From: Pedobacter puniceum
Lineage (GTDB): Bacteria > Bacteroidota > Bacteroidia > Sphingobacteriales > Sphingobacteriaceae
DNA length: 64,000 nucleotides
Assembly: GCF_009674685.1 (NCBI RefSeq)
Contig: NZ_WKJI01000007.1
Coordinates: 1 to 64,000 of the forward strand
Reading direction: 5' to 3'
Shown: positions 45,334 to 55,688 of the stretch, piece after piece
Layout: each line of letters begins with the position of its first letter
Position numbering within the stretch: the first letter of the stretch is position 1
Notes under the pieces: model-generated
Told to the model about the DNA's origin: nothing
What the model saw: the letters and a program-made list of their open reading frames with translations, nothing else
Databases searched by the model: none
Program-made: the position numbers and the translations under genes

Positions 45334-47388
45334 ATGACAAATAGTAAACCTCCAATTTTAAATAGAGAAATTAGTTGGCTATATTTTAATGACAGGGTTT
45401 TGCAGGAAGCTGCTGATAAAACTGTCCCTTTAATAGAGCGTATTAAGTTTTTGGCTATATTTTCATCTAATCTTGACGAGTTTTACCGTGTACGCGTTGC
45501 TACTTTAAATAGGCTAACAACTGTTGTAGATAGGGTAAAAGAGGAGTTAGGTTATAACCCCAAGAAAATCCTTAACCAGATAAAAAACATCGTTATCAAG
45601 CAGGAAAGGAAGTTTAATCTTTTATATGAAGAGATTATAAAAGAACTTTCTACTAATAAAATATTTATCCTTAATGATAAACAATTAAACGTAAGTCGTG
45701 GAACTTTTGTAAAAGAATTTTTTAGAGACAAACTTTTATCTGCCATTGTACCTATTATTTTAGATGAAAAACAGGCTTTTCCAGAGTTAAAAGACAGGGT
45801 TATTTATTTCTTGGTTAAGTTGTCTAAAAAAGATAAAAAAACTAAGGTTAAGTATGCTTTGATAGAGCTTCCAGAGGGCATCAGTAGGTTTTTAATTCTA
45901 CCAGAAACCAATAACTTAAAGTTTATTATTCTGGTTGATGATATTATTAGGTATTGTTTAGATGATGTATTCTTCATTTTTGATCATGATGAAATTGAAG
46001 CCTATTCTATACAAGTAACTCGAGATGCCGAGCTTGATTTAGATAAAACCGTTAGTGATAAGTTTATTGAAGCTTTATCTAAGAGCTTACAAAAGCGTAA
46101 AAAAGGCAAACCTATGCGCTTGCTTTATGATACGGCTATGCCTATGGATATGCTATCAACCATCGTGGCAAAACTTAATTTAAATTCAGAAAGCCTAATC
46201 CCTGGTAACAGGTATCATAATTTTAAAGATTTCATCAGCTTTCCTAATGTAGGTTCAGAAGAGTTAGAGTATAAAAAGCAAACTCCATTACCAGTAAAAG
46301 GTTTAAGTTATTTTAAAGGTTTATTCGAGCTGATTAAGCAAAAAGATTATCTCATTAGCTTGCCTTACCAATCTTTTGATTATATCATCCACTTTTTAAG
46401 AGAGGCAGCTATAGATCCTAAGGTTACAGAAATACATATCACTTTATATCGTTTAGCAGAAAATTCTAAAGTAATTAATGCGCTTATCAATGCATCTCGT
46501 AATGGTAAAAAGGTAAATTGCTTGGTTGAGCTTAAAGCTCGTTTTGATGAGCAAGCCAATATTTATTGGACAAACAGACTAGAAGAAGAGGGTGTAATGG
46601 TTAATTATGGCATTACAGGTTATAAAGTGCATTCTAAGATTTGTTTAGTTACCCGTATAGAAAAAGGGGTTAAAGTGCATTATGCCAATTTAGCTACAGG
46701 CAATTTTAACGAGAAAACTGCTGGTATCTATGGTGATCATAGTTTATTTACTGCTAATCCTAAAATTACGGAAGAATTAAGTAAACTTTTTATAGCCATT
46801 TCAAAAAAAGCAATTTCTAAAAATTATAAGCATTTAATAGTTTCTCCTTTAGAAACTCGTCCTAAATTATTTACACTTATTAATCAGGAAATTAAAGCCG
46901 CCAAGCAAGGTAAAGAGGCTTACATCATCTTAAAAATGAATTCTCTTGCTGATGAACAAACAATCAGAAAGCTTTACGAAGCTAGCAATGTGGGTGTAAA
47001 AATTAAATTGATTGTACGTGGCATGTGTAGCTTAGTTCCTGGTAGAAAAGGCTTTAGCGAAAATATTGAAGTGATATCTATTGTAGATAAATACTTAGAG
47101 CATGCCCGGATATGGGTTTTTGCTAATGGAGGTATAGAAAAAGTATTTTTATTATCTGCTGATTTAATGACTAGAAACTTAGATCATCGTGTAGAAGTTG
47201 GTTTTCCTATTTATGATGAGGATATTAAAAAAGAGATTAGAGATATCATAGATATCCAGTTGATGGACAATACTAAAGCTCGGGATATTAATTATCTCAA
47301 CAATAATAAATACCATAAAACAGGTGATAAAGAACCTCATCGTTCACAAATTGAGATATATAATTATTTAAAACAAAAACACAGCTAA
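45334..47388 (+). CDS. ppk1: Polyphosphate kinase 1
   Basis: Makes inorganic polyphosphate from ATP at the membrane. It is 684 residues. Domains in order are the N-terminal helical domain (EISWLYFNDRVLQEA), the head domain, and two C-terminal catalytic domains. The catalytic His segment is KVHSKICLVTR, with ATGNFNEKTAGIYGDHSLFT after it, and a second conserved His is in YLEHARIWVFANGG. Start ATG 45334. Its stop is 2 nt before the exopolyphosphatase start codon, so synthesis and breakdown are in one operon. Confidence 0.96.
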   Translation: MTNSKPPILNREISWLYFNDRVLQEAADKTVPLIERIKFLAIFSSNLDEFYRVRVATLNRLTTVVDRVKEELGYNPKKILNQIKNIVIKQERKFNLLYEEIIKELSTNKIFILNDKQLNVSRGTFVKEFFRDKLLSAIVPIILDEKQAFPELKDRVIYFLVKLSKKDKKTKVKYALIELPEGISRFLILPETNNLKFIILVDDIIRYCLDDVFFIFDHDEIEAYSIQVTRDAELDLDKTVSDKFIEALSKSLQKRKKGKPMRLLYDTAMPMDMLSTIVAKLNLNSESLIPGNRYHNFKDFISFPNVGSEELEYKKQTPLPVKGLSYFKGLFELIKQKDYLISLPYQSFDYIIHFLREAAIDPKVTEIHITLYRLAENSKVINALINASRNGKKVNCLVELKARFDEQANIYWTNRLEEEGVMVNYGITGYKVHSKICLVTRIEKGVKVHYANLATGNFNEKTAGIYGDHSLFTANPKITEELSKLFIAISKKAISKNYKHLIVSPLETRPKLFTLINQEIKAAKQGKEAYIILKMNSLADEQTIRKLYEASNVGVKIKLIVRGMCSLVPGRKGFSENIEVISIVDKYLEHARIWVFANGGIEKVFLLSADLMTRNLDHRVEVGFPIYDEDIKKEIRDIIDIQLMDNTKARDINYLNNNKYHKTGDKEPHRSQIEIYNYLKQKHS

Positions 47389-47390
47389 AA

Positions 47391-48269
47391 TTGAAATACG
47401 CAGCAATTGATATTGGTTCTAACGCCGTAAGACTTCTCATAGCAGATATTATAGATAACGATGGAACTATCTCTTTCAAGAAAAATACTTTAGTAAGAGT
47501 ACCTCTAAGGCTAGGTGATGATGCCTTTTTAGAGAAAAAAATCTCCGAAAAAAAAGCTATCGATTTATATAAGACCATGCAAGCCTTTAAGAACCTTATG
47601 GACGTTTATAAGGTTGAAGATTACATGGCCTGTGCAACATCTGCTATGCGTGAGGCAGCAAATGGAGAGGAACTTGCTGCAAAAGTAAAGAAAGAAATAG
47701 ACCTTAATTTAGAAGTTGTTGGCGGACAAAAAGAAGCTAGTATCATCTATGCTAGTCATATAGAGCAAACTTTAGACCGTAAGAAAAACTATTTATATAT
47801 TGATGTTGGCGGCGGGAGTACAGAACTTTCTGTTTTCAGTAAGGGTCAAATGGAAGCTTCAAAATCTTTCAATTTAGGTACTATTCGTATTTTGGATAAT
47901 CAGGATAGAGAGGAAGAATGGCAAGATATGCAAACCTGGATTAAAGAAAATTGCAAAGATATAAAAGACCTTATTGGTATTGGTACAGGTGGTAATATCA
48001 ATAAATTATTTAAATTATCTGATGAAAAAGACGGTGCTCCTTTATCTTTCACGAAGCTTAAAAACTTAGAAAACTATTTAAGTTCTTACTCTTTAAAAGA
48101 CAGAATCAACGTTTTGGGCTTAAATCAAGATAGAGCAGATGTTATTATCCCAGCTTGTGATATTTTTCTTAAGGTGATGAAATGGGGTAATATTAAAAAT
48201 ATTTATGTGCCCAGAGTAGGAATGGTTGATGGTATCATTCAATTATTAATTGAGAAAAATTTTAAGTAG
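47391..48269 (+). CDS. Exopolyphosphatase, Ppx/GppA family
   Basis: Phosphatase of 292 residues with an ASKHA fold. The first phosphate loop is AIDIGSNAVRLLIADI and the second is LYIDVGGGSTELSVFS; the segment MACATSAMREA is conserved as well. It is the short form, lacking the C-terminal HD-like domain of E. coli Ppx, as usual in this phylum. It hydrolyses polyphosphate ends and possibly pppGpp. The start is TTG 47391, 2 nt after the ppk1 stop, with no ATG nearby. It is tightly coupled to ppk1. Confidence 0.92.
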   Translation: MKYAAIDIGSNAVRLLIADIIDNDGTISFKKNTLVRVPLRLGDDAFLEKKISEKKAIDLYKTMQAFKNLMDVYKVEDYMACATSAMREAANGEELAAKVKKEIDLNLEVVGGQKEASIIYASHIEQTLDRKKNYLYIDVGGGSTELSVFSKGQMEASKSFNLGTIRILDNQDREEEWQDMQTWIKENCKDIKDLIGIGTGGNINKLFKLSDEKDGAPLSFTKLKNLENYLSSYSLKDRINVLGLNQDRADVIIPACDIFLKVMKWGNIKNIYVPRVGMVDGIIQLLIEKNFK

Positions 48270-48367
48270 AAGATATTAATTTAGGTAATTAGGTATAGGC
48301 TTTGTATTTTAGAATCGAAATTTTTTAAATTTCAAATAATCACACTGTTAAACCAAAATTACTCAAC

Positions 48368-49600
48368 ATGATTAAACATTTGCTAAAGGTATTTACCTTT
48401 TTAGCCTTCTTTATTTTTGCTTGCAATTTGCAAGCTCAAGACAATAAAATCGTTGCTGGCTTATTACTTACTTGGGTTGATGATCCAACATCTACCATGG
48501 TTATTGATATTCATACACCAGGTGATTATCAGGGGAGCACCCAATTATATTATAAACTAGCTAAAGATAAAAAGTGGAACGAATCTCAAGGAGAAAGCTT
48601 TGCTTATCCGTTCTCTACTAAGAAAATCAATAGATTCTATTTAAAAAACCTTACAGCAGCAGGTAATTACGAGTTCACTTTTGGTTCTGATAAAACAGTT
48701 TACAGGTTTAGAACCATGCCGCTTAATACTAAAAAGGGTATAACTTTTATTGCTGGGGGCGATACCATGCATGAAAAATCTCATATGGATAGAACCAATA
48801 AGGCTGTGTTGGCTCTAAATCCAGATTTTATAGTTTTAGGTGGAGATTTAGCTTATGCTAATGGTTTAGAAAAGAATTTGGGCAGATGGGAGCAATGGTT
48901 TCAATCTGTACAAGAAACGCTTATAGATAAGGATAACAGGGTTATTCCTATTGTTGCAGGTATTGGAAACCATGAGGTTGTTGATGGAACTTATAAAAAG
49001 CATCCTGATTTTAAAGATACCAACGAGTGGAGAAAGAAAATAGCTCCATATTTTTATACTTTCTTTGCTTTCCCGGGTTTGAGAGGTTATAATGTTCTTG
49101 ATTTTAAAAATTACCTTTCTTTAGTTGCATTAGATACAGATCATTCTAATCCTATTAAAGGCGAGCAGACCCAATGGTTAGCTCAAACCTTATCAGCAAG
49201 AAGCAAAAAGGTAGATTTTATTTTTCCTTTTTATCATGTGCCTGCTTATCCATCAACCAGGTCGTTTTCTGCTAGTAATAGTAAAGAAATAAGAGAGAAT
49301 TTTATTCCTCTTTTTGAAAAAAACGGAATTAGAGTTGCTTTTGAAAATCATGACCATACCTATAAAAGAACTTATCCAATTTTTGAAAATAAAATTGATG
49401 AAACAGGAAAAGGAATTGTTTATATAGGAGATGGTGCGTGGGGAGTTAATACCAGACCAATAACTAAGAAAGAGTGGTATTTGAAAGAAGCCCAAGGTAT
49501 TAGACATTTCATCGCAGTAACGCTAAAAAATAAGCAAGCATCATTTAGGATGATTAATGAGAACGGCGTTCAGTTTGATAGTTACCAATACAAAAAATAA
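48368..49600 (+). CDS. Secreted purple-acid-phosphatase-like metallophosphoesterase
   Basis: Exported phosphatase of 410 residues. A signal peptide (MIKHLLKVFTFLAFFIFACNLQAQ) is followed by an N-terminal FN3-like domain (about 30-120) and a calcineurin-type catalytic domain. Metal-ligand motifs are in order: FIAGGDTM, VLGGDLAYANG, GIGNHEVV, FYHVPAYPS and FENHDHTYKRT. The product probably releases phosphate from organic esters in the periplasm or outside. It lies 98 nt after ppx, so phosphate capture and polyphosphate storage genes are neighbours. A terminator follows. Confidence 0.9.
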   Translation: MIKHLLKVFTFLAFFIFACNLQAQDNKIVAGLLLTWVDDPTSTMVIDIHTPGDYQGSTQLYYKLAKDKKWNESQGESFAYPFSTKKINRFYLKNLTAAGNYEFTFGSDKTVYRFRTMPLNTKKGITFIAGGDTMHEKSHMDRTNKAVLALNPDFIVLGGDLAYANGLEKNLGRWEQWFQSVQETLIDKDNRVIPIVAGIGNHEVVDGTYKKHPDFKDTNEWRKKIAPYFYTFFAFPGLRGYNVLDFKNYLSLVALDTDHSNPIKGEQTQWLAQTLSARSKKVDFIFPFYHVPAYPSTRSFSASNSKEIRENFIPLFEKNGIRVAFENHDHTYKRTYPIFENKIDETGKGIVYIGDGAWGVNTRPITKKEWYLKEAQGIRHFIAVTLKNKQASFRMINENGVQFDSYQYKK

Positions 49601-49624
49601 TTATTTAACTTCATGATATTAAAG

Positions 49625-49655
49625 ATGGCTTTGCAATTTGTAAAGCCATTTCTTT
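49625..49655 (+). terminator. Probable Rho-independent terminator
   Basis: Stem ATGGCTTT / AAAGCCAT with a 9-nt loop, followed by TTCTTTTT. It lies 24 nt after the metallophosphoesterase stop. Confidence 0.75.
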
Positions 49656-49755
49656 TTCAACAGAAAATTAAGCTTTAACTTTTTAAAATATTTATTAATT
49701 TAGCAAAACAAAATAAAATAAATCAAAAGTTTTAACCAATTATTTTTAACCTTTT

Positions 49756-51009
49756 ATGCTTTCTTCTCAACAAGAACAAAATATTCAACCTAAAGCAGGT
49801 CTTTTAAGTGCTGCCGTAATAGTAGCCTCTTTAGGCTATTTTGTAGATGTTTATGATTTACTGCTTTTTAGTATTGTACGGGTACCAAGTTTAGAGTCTA
49901 TGGGGTATTTTGGCCAAAGCTTAACAGATAATGGGATTTTTCTATTAAACGTTCAAATGATAGGTTTACTCTTAGGAGGAATTTTTTGGGGCGTTCTTGG
50001 CGATAAAAAAGGCAGGCTTTCTGTTTTGTTTGGTTCCATTTTTATGTATTCGGTTGCAAATATTGCTAACGGATTTGTAAACTCTATAGAAGCTTATGCT
50101 GTTTGGCGTTTTATAGCCGGAGTTGGTTTAGCCGGAGAGCTGGGAGCTGGTATCACGCTAGTTGCCGAGTTAATTTCTAAAGAAAAGAGAGGCTATGCTA
50201 CAACTATCGTTGCTGCTGTAGGTGTAAGTGGTGCGGTTGCAGCTTATTTTGTTGCTCAGTTTTTTGATTGGCGTACCTGTTATTTTATTGGTGGAGGTTT
50301 AGGTTTATCTTTGTTGTTATTAAGAATAGGCGTTTCAGAATCTGGAATGTTTGGTAAAACTAAAGAACAAGAACATGTAAACAGAGGCGATTTTTTCTCT
50401 CTTTTTAATAGTAAAAAACGGTTTTTTAAATATTTAAGATGTATCATTATTGGTGTGCCTTTATGGTTTGTAGTTGGGATTTTAATTACTTTATCTCCAG
50501 AGTTTGGTAAGGTTTTAGGTGTTCAAGGAAATGTAAATGCTGGTGCTGCTGTTGCTTGTTGTTATGCAGGTTTAGTACTAGGCGATATTGCTAGTGGCTT
50601 ATTAAGTCAGTGGTTAAAAAGCCGTTTAAAAGTTGTTTACGTATATTTATTTTTATCTGTAATAGGTGTTGCCGCATATTTCTTCTTATCAGGCATAAGT
50701 TTGTTTGCATTTTATGCTATTTGTTTATTCCTTGGTTTTTCTGTTGGTTATTGGGTTATTTTTATGACCATAGCTGCAGAACAGTTTGGTACCAATATTA
50801 GAGCAACCGTTACTACAACAGTACCTAATTTTGTGAGAGGTGCTGTGGTTCCTTTATCTTTATTGTTTCAATTTTTTAATAAAATGTTCAACGGAACTTT
50901 TGTACATGCTGGTATCATAGTGGGGATTATAAGTTTAGGCTTGGCCTTTTGGGCATTAAATAAGATGCAAGAAACATTTTCTAAAGATTTAGATTATTTA
51001 GAAGACTAA
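49756..51009 (+). CDS. MFS transporter, metabolite:H+ symporter type
   Basis: Inner-membrane carrier of 417 residues with about 12 hydrophobic helices. The loop 2-3 signature is [13 protein letters not shown], and the second helix pair has [19 protein letters not shown], typical of the branch that carries organic acids and related small metabolites. The opening [12 protein letters not shown] resembles aromatic acid or sialate-like transporters. The substrate is unknown. It lies 16 nt before the L-serine dehydratase gene, so amino acid or organic acid import feeding that catabolic step is a fair guess. Confidence 0.87.
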   Translation: MLSSQQEQNIQPKAGLLSAAVIVASLGYFVDVYDLLLFSIVRVPSLESMGYFGQSLTDNGIFLLNVQMIGLLLGGIFWGVLGDKKGRLSVLFGSIFMYSVANIANGFVNSIEAYAVWRFIAGVGLAGELGAGITLVAELISKEKRGYATTIVAAVGVSGAVAAYFVAQFFDWRTCYFIGGGLGLSLLLLRIGVSESGMFGKTKEQEHVNRGDFFSLFNSKKRFFKYLRCIIIGVPLWFVVGILITLSPEFGKVLGVQGNVNAGAAVACCYAGLVLGDIASGLLSQWLKSRLKVVYVYLFLSVIGVAAYFFLSGISLFAFYAICLFLGFSVGYWVIFMTIAAEQFGTNIRATVTTTVPNFVRGAVVPLSLLFQFFNKMFNGTFVHAGIIVGIISLGLAFWALNKMQETFSKDLDYLED

Positions 51010-51025
51010 TCTTAATTTTATATAC

Positions 51026-52456
51026 ATGCTACCAGAACAAATATCTGTTTTTGATATCCTTAAAATAGGAGTTGGTCCGTCAAGTTCACATACGCTTGGC
51101 CCTTGGCGAGCCGCACAACGTTTTGTGAAAGATTTACAAGAAAAAGGTAAACTTAATCAGATAAATAGCATTCATGTGAATTTATATGGTTCTTTAGCTA
51201 AAACAGGTATTGGCCATGGTACAGATATAGCCATTATGCTAGGTTTAAGTGGTTTTGATCCGGTTACGATGAAGATTAACCAAATAAATCCGGTTATAGA
51301 AAGCATCAAAAAGGATAAAAAAATAAATCTTCATCATCAGCAGCTTATAGATTTTAATTACGCTAAAGATATTGAGTTTTTAAAACAAGAATCCTTACCT
51401 TATCATCCCAATGCGCTTACGTTTATTGTTGTAATGGCTACGGCCGAGGTTTATCAGGAAACTTATTATTCTGTTGGTGGTGGTTTTATCCAAAAGGAAG
51501 GTGAAGAAGCTTTAACATCTGGTAAAGCTGCCACACCAAAATATGAAACACAAACTGCTACTCATTTACTCGAGGCTTGTAAAAAGGCTAATAAAAATAT
51601 CAGCTCTATAGTTCTAGAGAACGAAAAGTGCTGGAATACAGAACAAGCCATAAATGAAAAATTACTTCAGATATGGCAGGTTATGATAGATTGCATTTAC
51701 AAAGGCTGTCATGAAGAAGGGATTTTACCTGGTGGATTATTGGTTAATAGAAGAGCAGCGGCTATCAATAAGAGGTTACTATCCGGTAAAAATTATGAAG
51801 ACCAAACAGGTTGGATAGCAGCTATTAAAGAAAATGGTAATGGTTTTCAGTACACTTTAAACTGGGTAAGCTGTTTTGCTTTAGCTGTAAACGAGGAAAA
51901 TGCTTCTTTTGGTAGGGTTGTAACCGCCCCAACAAATGGTTCTGCAGGGGTAATTCCGGCTGTTTTAATGTATTATATTGTGTTTTGCAATGGGCAAAAT
52001 AACAGTAAAATCATACAGTTTTTATTAACCGCAGCACAAATTGGAAGTATTTTTAAACAAGGTGCCACCTTGTCTGCTGCTATGGGCGGTTGCCAAGCAG
52101 AAATTGGCGTAAGCTCTGCCATGGCAGCGGCTGGTTTAACAGAAGTTTTAGGAGGTAGCCCAGAACAATGTTTAATGGCAGCAGAAATTGCAATGGAGCA
52201 TCATTTAGGGCTTACATGCGACCCAATTGGTGGCTTGGTTCAAGTGCCTTGTATAGAGCGAAATACCATGGGGGCTATAAAAGCTATCACGGCAGCTCAA
52301 TTAGCACTACAAAGCGAACCATCAAAAGCAAAAGTTTCTTTAGATAGCGTAGTAAAAACCATGTGGGAAACCGCTTTAGATATGAATTCTAAATACAAAG
52401 AAACTTCAGAAGGTGGCTTGGCGGTTAATATTCCTATAAGTTTGAGCGATTGTTAA
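51026..52456 (+). CDS. sdaA: L-serine ammonia-lyase, iron-sulfur type
   Basis: Oxygen-sensitive [4Fe-4S] enzyme of 476 residues that turns L-serine into pyruvate and ammonia. It is the single-chain form: an N-terminal beta-domain with [18 protein letters not shown] and a C-terminal alpha-domain with [29 protein letters not shown], and [17 protein letters not shown]. Cysteines in the last two segments are the expected cluster ligands. It is cotranscribed with the MFS transporter. Its stop is 1 nt from the end of the convergent methyltransferase gene. Confidence 0.95.
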   Translation: MLPEQISVFDILKIGVGPSSSHTLGPWRAAQRFVKDLQEKGKLNQINSIHVNLYGSLAKTGIGHGTDIAIMLGLSGFDPVTMKINQINPVIESIKKDKKINLHHQQLIDFNYAKDIEFLKQESLPYHPNALTFIVVMATAEVYQETYYSVGGGFIQKEGEEALTSGKAATPKYETQTATHLLEACKKANKNISSIVLENEKCWNTEQAINEKLLQIWQVMIDCIYKGCHEEGILPGGLLVNRRAAAINKRLLSGKNYEDQTGWIAAIKENGNGFQYTLNWVSCFALAVNEENASFGRVVTAPTNGSAGVIPAVLMYYIVFCNGQNNSKIIQFLLTAAQIGSIFKQGATLSAAMGGCQAEIGVSSAMAAAGLTEVLGGSPEQCLMAAEIAMEHHLGLTCDPIGGLVQVPCIERNTMGAIKAITAAQLALQSEPSKAKVSLDSVVKTMWETALDMNSKYKETSEGGLAVNIPISLSDC

Positions 52457-52457
52457 T

Positions 52458-53633
52458 TTAACTAATTCGCTCTGCTATAATCATGATTTTGTGTTCATCA
52501 TGGGCAGTTGTACAGTATAAATAAGTATTACTGCCATCATCTATTTTGAATTTCTTTTTTACTTCTTCTGGTTTTAAATGGAAATTTCTACAAACAACGT
52601 TAGCTTTTTTTAAATGCTGTTTAGAAAAGTGTTTAAATTCCAGAACCTGATTAATCTTTAAAACTCGTCCTGGAAAATCATTTTTTAGTTCTTTAGAAGT
52701 ATATAAATGCGAATGTTGATGTAGTTTATATAAATCAAACTTTTGGGCAATACTTTTAAAAAGACCAGCTTTTAAAATGGCAGCATCAGGCTCGTATAAA
52801 TAGGTTTCGGGTTTTTTATAGCTTGGGCTGATGATATTTTCTTCTTCCAGATATGAAAATTCTAAGATGTTTTGCTTTTCTGCAGTTAATAAAGTGCAAA
52901 TAATTTTAGTTGCTGATGCTTGTTTTTCTATTATGAATAAAAGCTCTTTACACTCGTTATTTACACTTACAACATGTATTTCGCTTACATATTTAAGTGC
53001 CTTAACAGCTGCATAAATATCTAAAATAGGGGCTGCTTTTAAGATGATTTTTGAAGCTTTAGACAAATAGAAATCCAGATGTTGGATAATGTTTGGCTCG
53101 CAATCTTGCAATAAAAACACTTTTGAATTTTCTACTCTTCTAGATGGATCTGTATAAATAATATCAGTTTGCTGTATTTTTTGAAGATATTCATAACTAT
53201 CACCAGTATAATAAACAATATTTTGTGCGCCTAACAATTTGTTGTTATGTTGTGCTAGGGCAGATAGTTGCGGGTTAAGTTCGCAATGTACAACCTCTTT
53301 AGCTTCTTTAGCAAAGTAAAAATCATCCACACCAAAACCACCAGTTAAATCAACTAAGTTGGCATTTTTAACAAGTTTACTTTTGTAAAGCGCTGTTATT
53401 TCTGATGAAGATTGTTCTAAATTTAATTTTGGTGGATAGATAATACCATCAGTATTTGCCCATAAAGGAAGCTTTTTTGCTGTTGCTTTTCTCCCTTGTA
53501 TTTGGTTGGCAATTTCTTTAACATCAATATCCTTAAACGGAGAGCCTTTTAAGATAATTTTATTCACGTCAGCATCGGCGTTAAGCCTAATGTAATCCTG
53601 AACTTCTTTATCTAAAAGTGCTTTATTAATCAT
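52458..53633 (-). CDS. Class I SAM methyltransferase with THUMP-like domain
   Basis: Protein of 391 residues. A Rossmann methyltransferase core has VDLTGGFGVDDFYFA (SAM loop) and IIYTDPSRR, the DPxR variant of the catalytic DPPY-type motif. The C-terminal part, with NVVCRNFHLKPEEVKKK, is the THUMP-like domain. Such proteins probably methylate RNA; the target is unknown. The start overlaps the aspartate kinase stop by 8 nt, so both are translated from one mRNA. Confidence 0.85.
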   Translation of the reverse strand: MINKALLDKEVQDYIRLNADADVNKIILKGSPFKDIDVKEIANQIQGRKATAKKLPLWANTDGIIYPPKLNLEQSSSEITALYKSKLVKNANLVDLTGGFGVDDFYFAKEAKEVVHCELNPQLSALAQHNNKLLGAQNIVYYTGDSYEYLQKIQQTDIIYTDPSRRVENSKVFLLQDCEPNIIQHLDFYLSKASKIILKAAPILDIYAAVKALKYVSEIHVVSVNNECKELLFIIEKQASATKIICTLLTAEKQNILEFSYLEEENIISPSYKKPETYLYEPDAAILKAGLFKSIAQKFDLYKLHQHSHLYTSKELKNDFPGRVLKINQVLEFKHFSKQHLKKANVVCRNFHLKPEEVKKKFKIDDGSNTYLYCTTAHDEHKIMIIAERIS

Positions 53634-54888
53634 TTTTTAGGATAAATTGTGCCGTTGTTCTGCTTCTTTGTTCTAGTAATAAATTCTTGGCTTGTGCATA
53701 AGTTTTAATACTATCTTCTGTAGCATGTCTGATGGTTACCAGTTGCAAATGATTGTTGTATTTATAACTAAAGTCTGCCTCTATCAAACTTCTAAGCTGT
53801 TTAAATTTCATTTCATCCTCATCAAAACAAGCAGAAAAGCTAAGAGCTGATACCTGCATCATATTAATTTTGATATTCACTTTAGAAAAAGCTGCAAATA
53901 AATCTTTCAGATGATGCTCTGTAATAAAAGAAAAGTCTTTGGTAGAGATACTCATCAACAACTGGTTTTGCTTCACAATCAAAATAGGAATCTGAATAGC
54001 AATATCAGCTTCTTTAATGATGGTACCAGCTTCTTCTGGTTGCATAAAAGGTTTTACAAATAGCGGAATACCTTTATTTTGCAATGGTTTTATAGTTTTT
54101 GGATGAATAACCGTAGCGCCATAATATGTCATTTCTATTGCCTCAGCATAAGATAATTCAGCCAGTTTTTGAGTATCATTAAATAATTTTGGGTCGGCAT
54201 TTAAAATACCCGGTACATCTTTCCAAACGGTAACTTGGCTTGCATTTAAACAACTTGCGAAAATAGACGCGGTATAGTCAGACCCCTCTCTGCCTAAAGT
54301 AGTTGTAAAATTTTCTGATGTATTACCGATAAAACCTTGTGTAATAGCAATTTGCTCTTTCAAGATAGGAGGGATGCCTTGAGCAATTAATTTTTCTGTT
54401 TTTTCCCAGTTAATTTTGGCTTCGCGGTAAGTATTATCTGTTTGGATGTAAGAACGAGCATCAAGCCATTTGTTTTTGATTCCGATAGTGTTTAAATAAT
54501 GACTTACTATCTTGGTTGAAAGGACCTCGCCAACAGAAACTATTTGGTCGTAAATGAAATTAAACTCATCTTGTGGTTCGTCTTCTATTACCCATTCTAT
54601 CTCTACAAAAGTGTTATTAATCTCATCAAATACTTTGGCATTTTTATCTTCAAAAAGTTGGTTTATAATACCAAAATGATAAGCTTTAATCTCGTTTAGA
54701 ATATCAAAAACATCATCATTCCTATCAAAATAGCTTTTGGTAAGTTTTTCTAAAGCATTGGTAGTCTTTCCCATGGCAGAAATAACAACTAAAAGTTGTT
54801 TATCGAGGTTTTTTTGAAGAATAAAACCTAAGTTTTTAATGCCATCGGCGTCTTTTACAGAAGCGCCACCAAATTTATATACCTCCAT
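53626..54888 (-). CDS. Aspartate kinase
   Basis: Phosphorylates aspartate, the first step to lysine, threonine and methionine. It is 420 residues, monofunctional. It has VYKFGGASVKD at the start, the catalytic segment TTLGREGSDYTAS and VTVWKDVPGILNADPK, and C-terminal regulatory ACT domains from about residue 300. Whether it is inhibited by lysine, threonine or both is not visible. It sits in a chain of minus-strand genes: its start codon shares a base with the DUF3298 stop, and it overlaps the methyltransferase by 8 nt. Confidence 0.94.
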   Translation of the reverse strand: MEVYKFGGASVKDADGIKNLGFILQKNLDKQLLVVISAMGKTTNALEKLTKSYFDRNDDVFDILNEIKAYHFGIINQLFEDKNAKVFDEINNTFVEIEWVIEDEPQDEFNFIYDQIVSVGEVLSTKIVSHYLNTIGIKNKWLDARSYIQTDNTYREAKINWEKTEKLIAQGIPPILKEQIAITQGFIGNTSENFTTTLGREGSDYTASIFASCLNASQVTVWKDVPGILNADPKLFNDTQKLAELSYAEAIEMTYYGATVIHPKTIKPLQNKGIPLFVKPFMQPEEAGTIIKEADIAIQIPILIVKQNQLLMSISTKDFSFITEHHLKDLFAAFSKVNIKINMMQVSALSFSACFDEDEMKFKQLRSLIEADFSYKYNNHLQLVTIRHATEDSIKTYAQAKNLLLEQRSRTTAQFILKND

Positions 54889-55685
54889 TATGGTTTGAAT
54901 TTAGATAAAATACTGTCTTTTTTTATGATTTCTTGTATGTCTTTATAAGGGATAAAAAGCATTGTTCTGCCGTAAGCATAAGCTTTAATCTCATAAGGGT
55001 TATACAGAAATTCTAATCCTTTGTTAGTGATGATAAAGTTCTCATTAAGGCTAAATTTTTGCTCGTCAAAGAAATAGCTATCTAAGTTATCATTAGCTTT
55101 TAAGCCTTCTTGTTTTCTGAAAATTTGCTCGGCAATAGCATTTAATTGCGCTCTTTCATCTTTATCAAAAATATCTTTTAGTTGTATAATTTGATAGCCT
55201 TTTTTAGAAATATTGAAATACAGAATGGTTTCTAAACCATGTGCCCCACCAGTATAAACATAGCTTTGATAGGCAAAATTGATGAAATTTTGATCCTGAT
55301 AAGCTATTCTGAAATTTTGATCCCAAGCGTAGCCTGCTGGGCTATCAGGAAATTCTTTCTTAAACTTTAAATAATCATTGATAAAAGAATCTGCAGCTAA
55401 ATTTAAATTACGGGTTGGTTGGCCGTTATAAGGTAGTGTGGTGATAATATTAGTGATAAACTTATTTAAAGCCTCAACTTTAAAAACAGGGTAAACAGCT
55501 TTTACATAAGCTTCGCAAGAATCGGTTTTGCAGCTTGGGGTGGTCTTATAAAAATTTATAAGTTCGTAAACCAAGGTATCTTTAGCTACTTGTTTAATAT
55601 CTTCTTGTTCTGCCTGCTTTGGCTTATTTTGATTGCAGCTAATAAATGTAAGCGCAAAAAAAGCTAGTATAAGGTAATATTTCAT
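54888..55685 (-). CDS. DUF3298 lipoprotein (RsiV-like)
   Basis: Lipoprotein of 265 residues with signal and lipobox LTFISCNQN (Cys17). The mature part is typical of DUF4163/DUF3298: TGGAHGLETILYFNI and the end with FLYNPYEIKAYAYGRTMLFIPY. In Gram-positive bacteria related domains bind lysozyme (RsiV); in Bacteroidota the role is unknown. It touches aspartate kinase by 1 nt and the GNAT gene is 3 nt upstream. Confidence 0.87.
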   Translation of the reverse strand: MKYYLILAFFALTFISCNQNKPKQAEQEDIKQVAKDTLVYELINFYKTTPSCKTDSCEAYVKAVYPVFKVEALNKFITNIITTLPYNGQPTRNLNLAADSFINDYLKFKKEFPDSPAGYAWDQNFRIAYQDQNFINFAYQSYVYTGGAHGLETILYFNISKKGYQIIQLKDIFDKDERAQLNAIAEQIFRKQEGLKANDNLDSYFFDEQKFSLNENFIITNKGLEFLYNPYEIKAYAYGRTMLFIPYKDIQEIIKKDSILSKFKP

Positions 55686-55688
55686 GGC

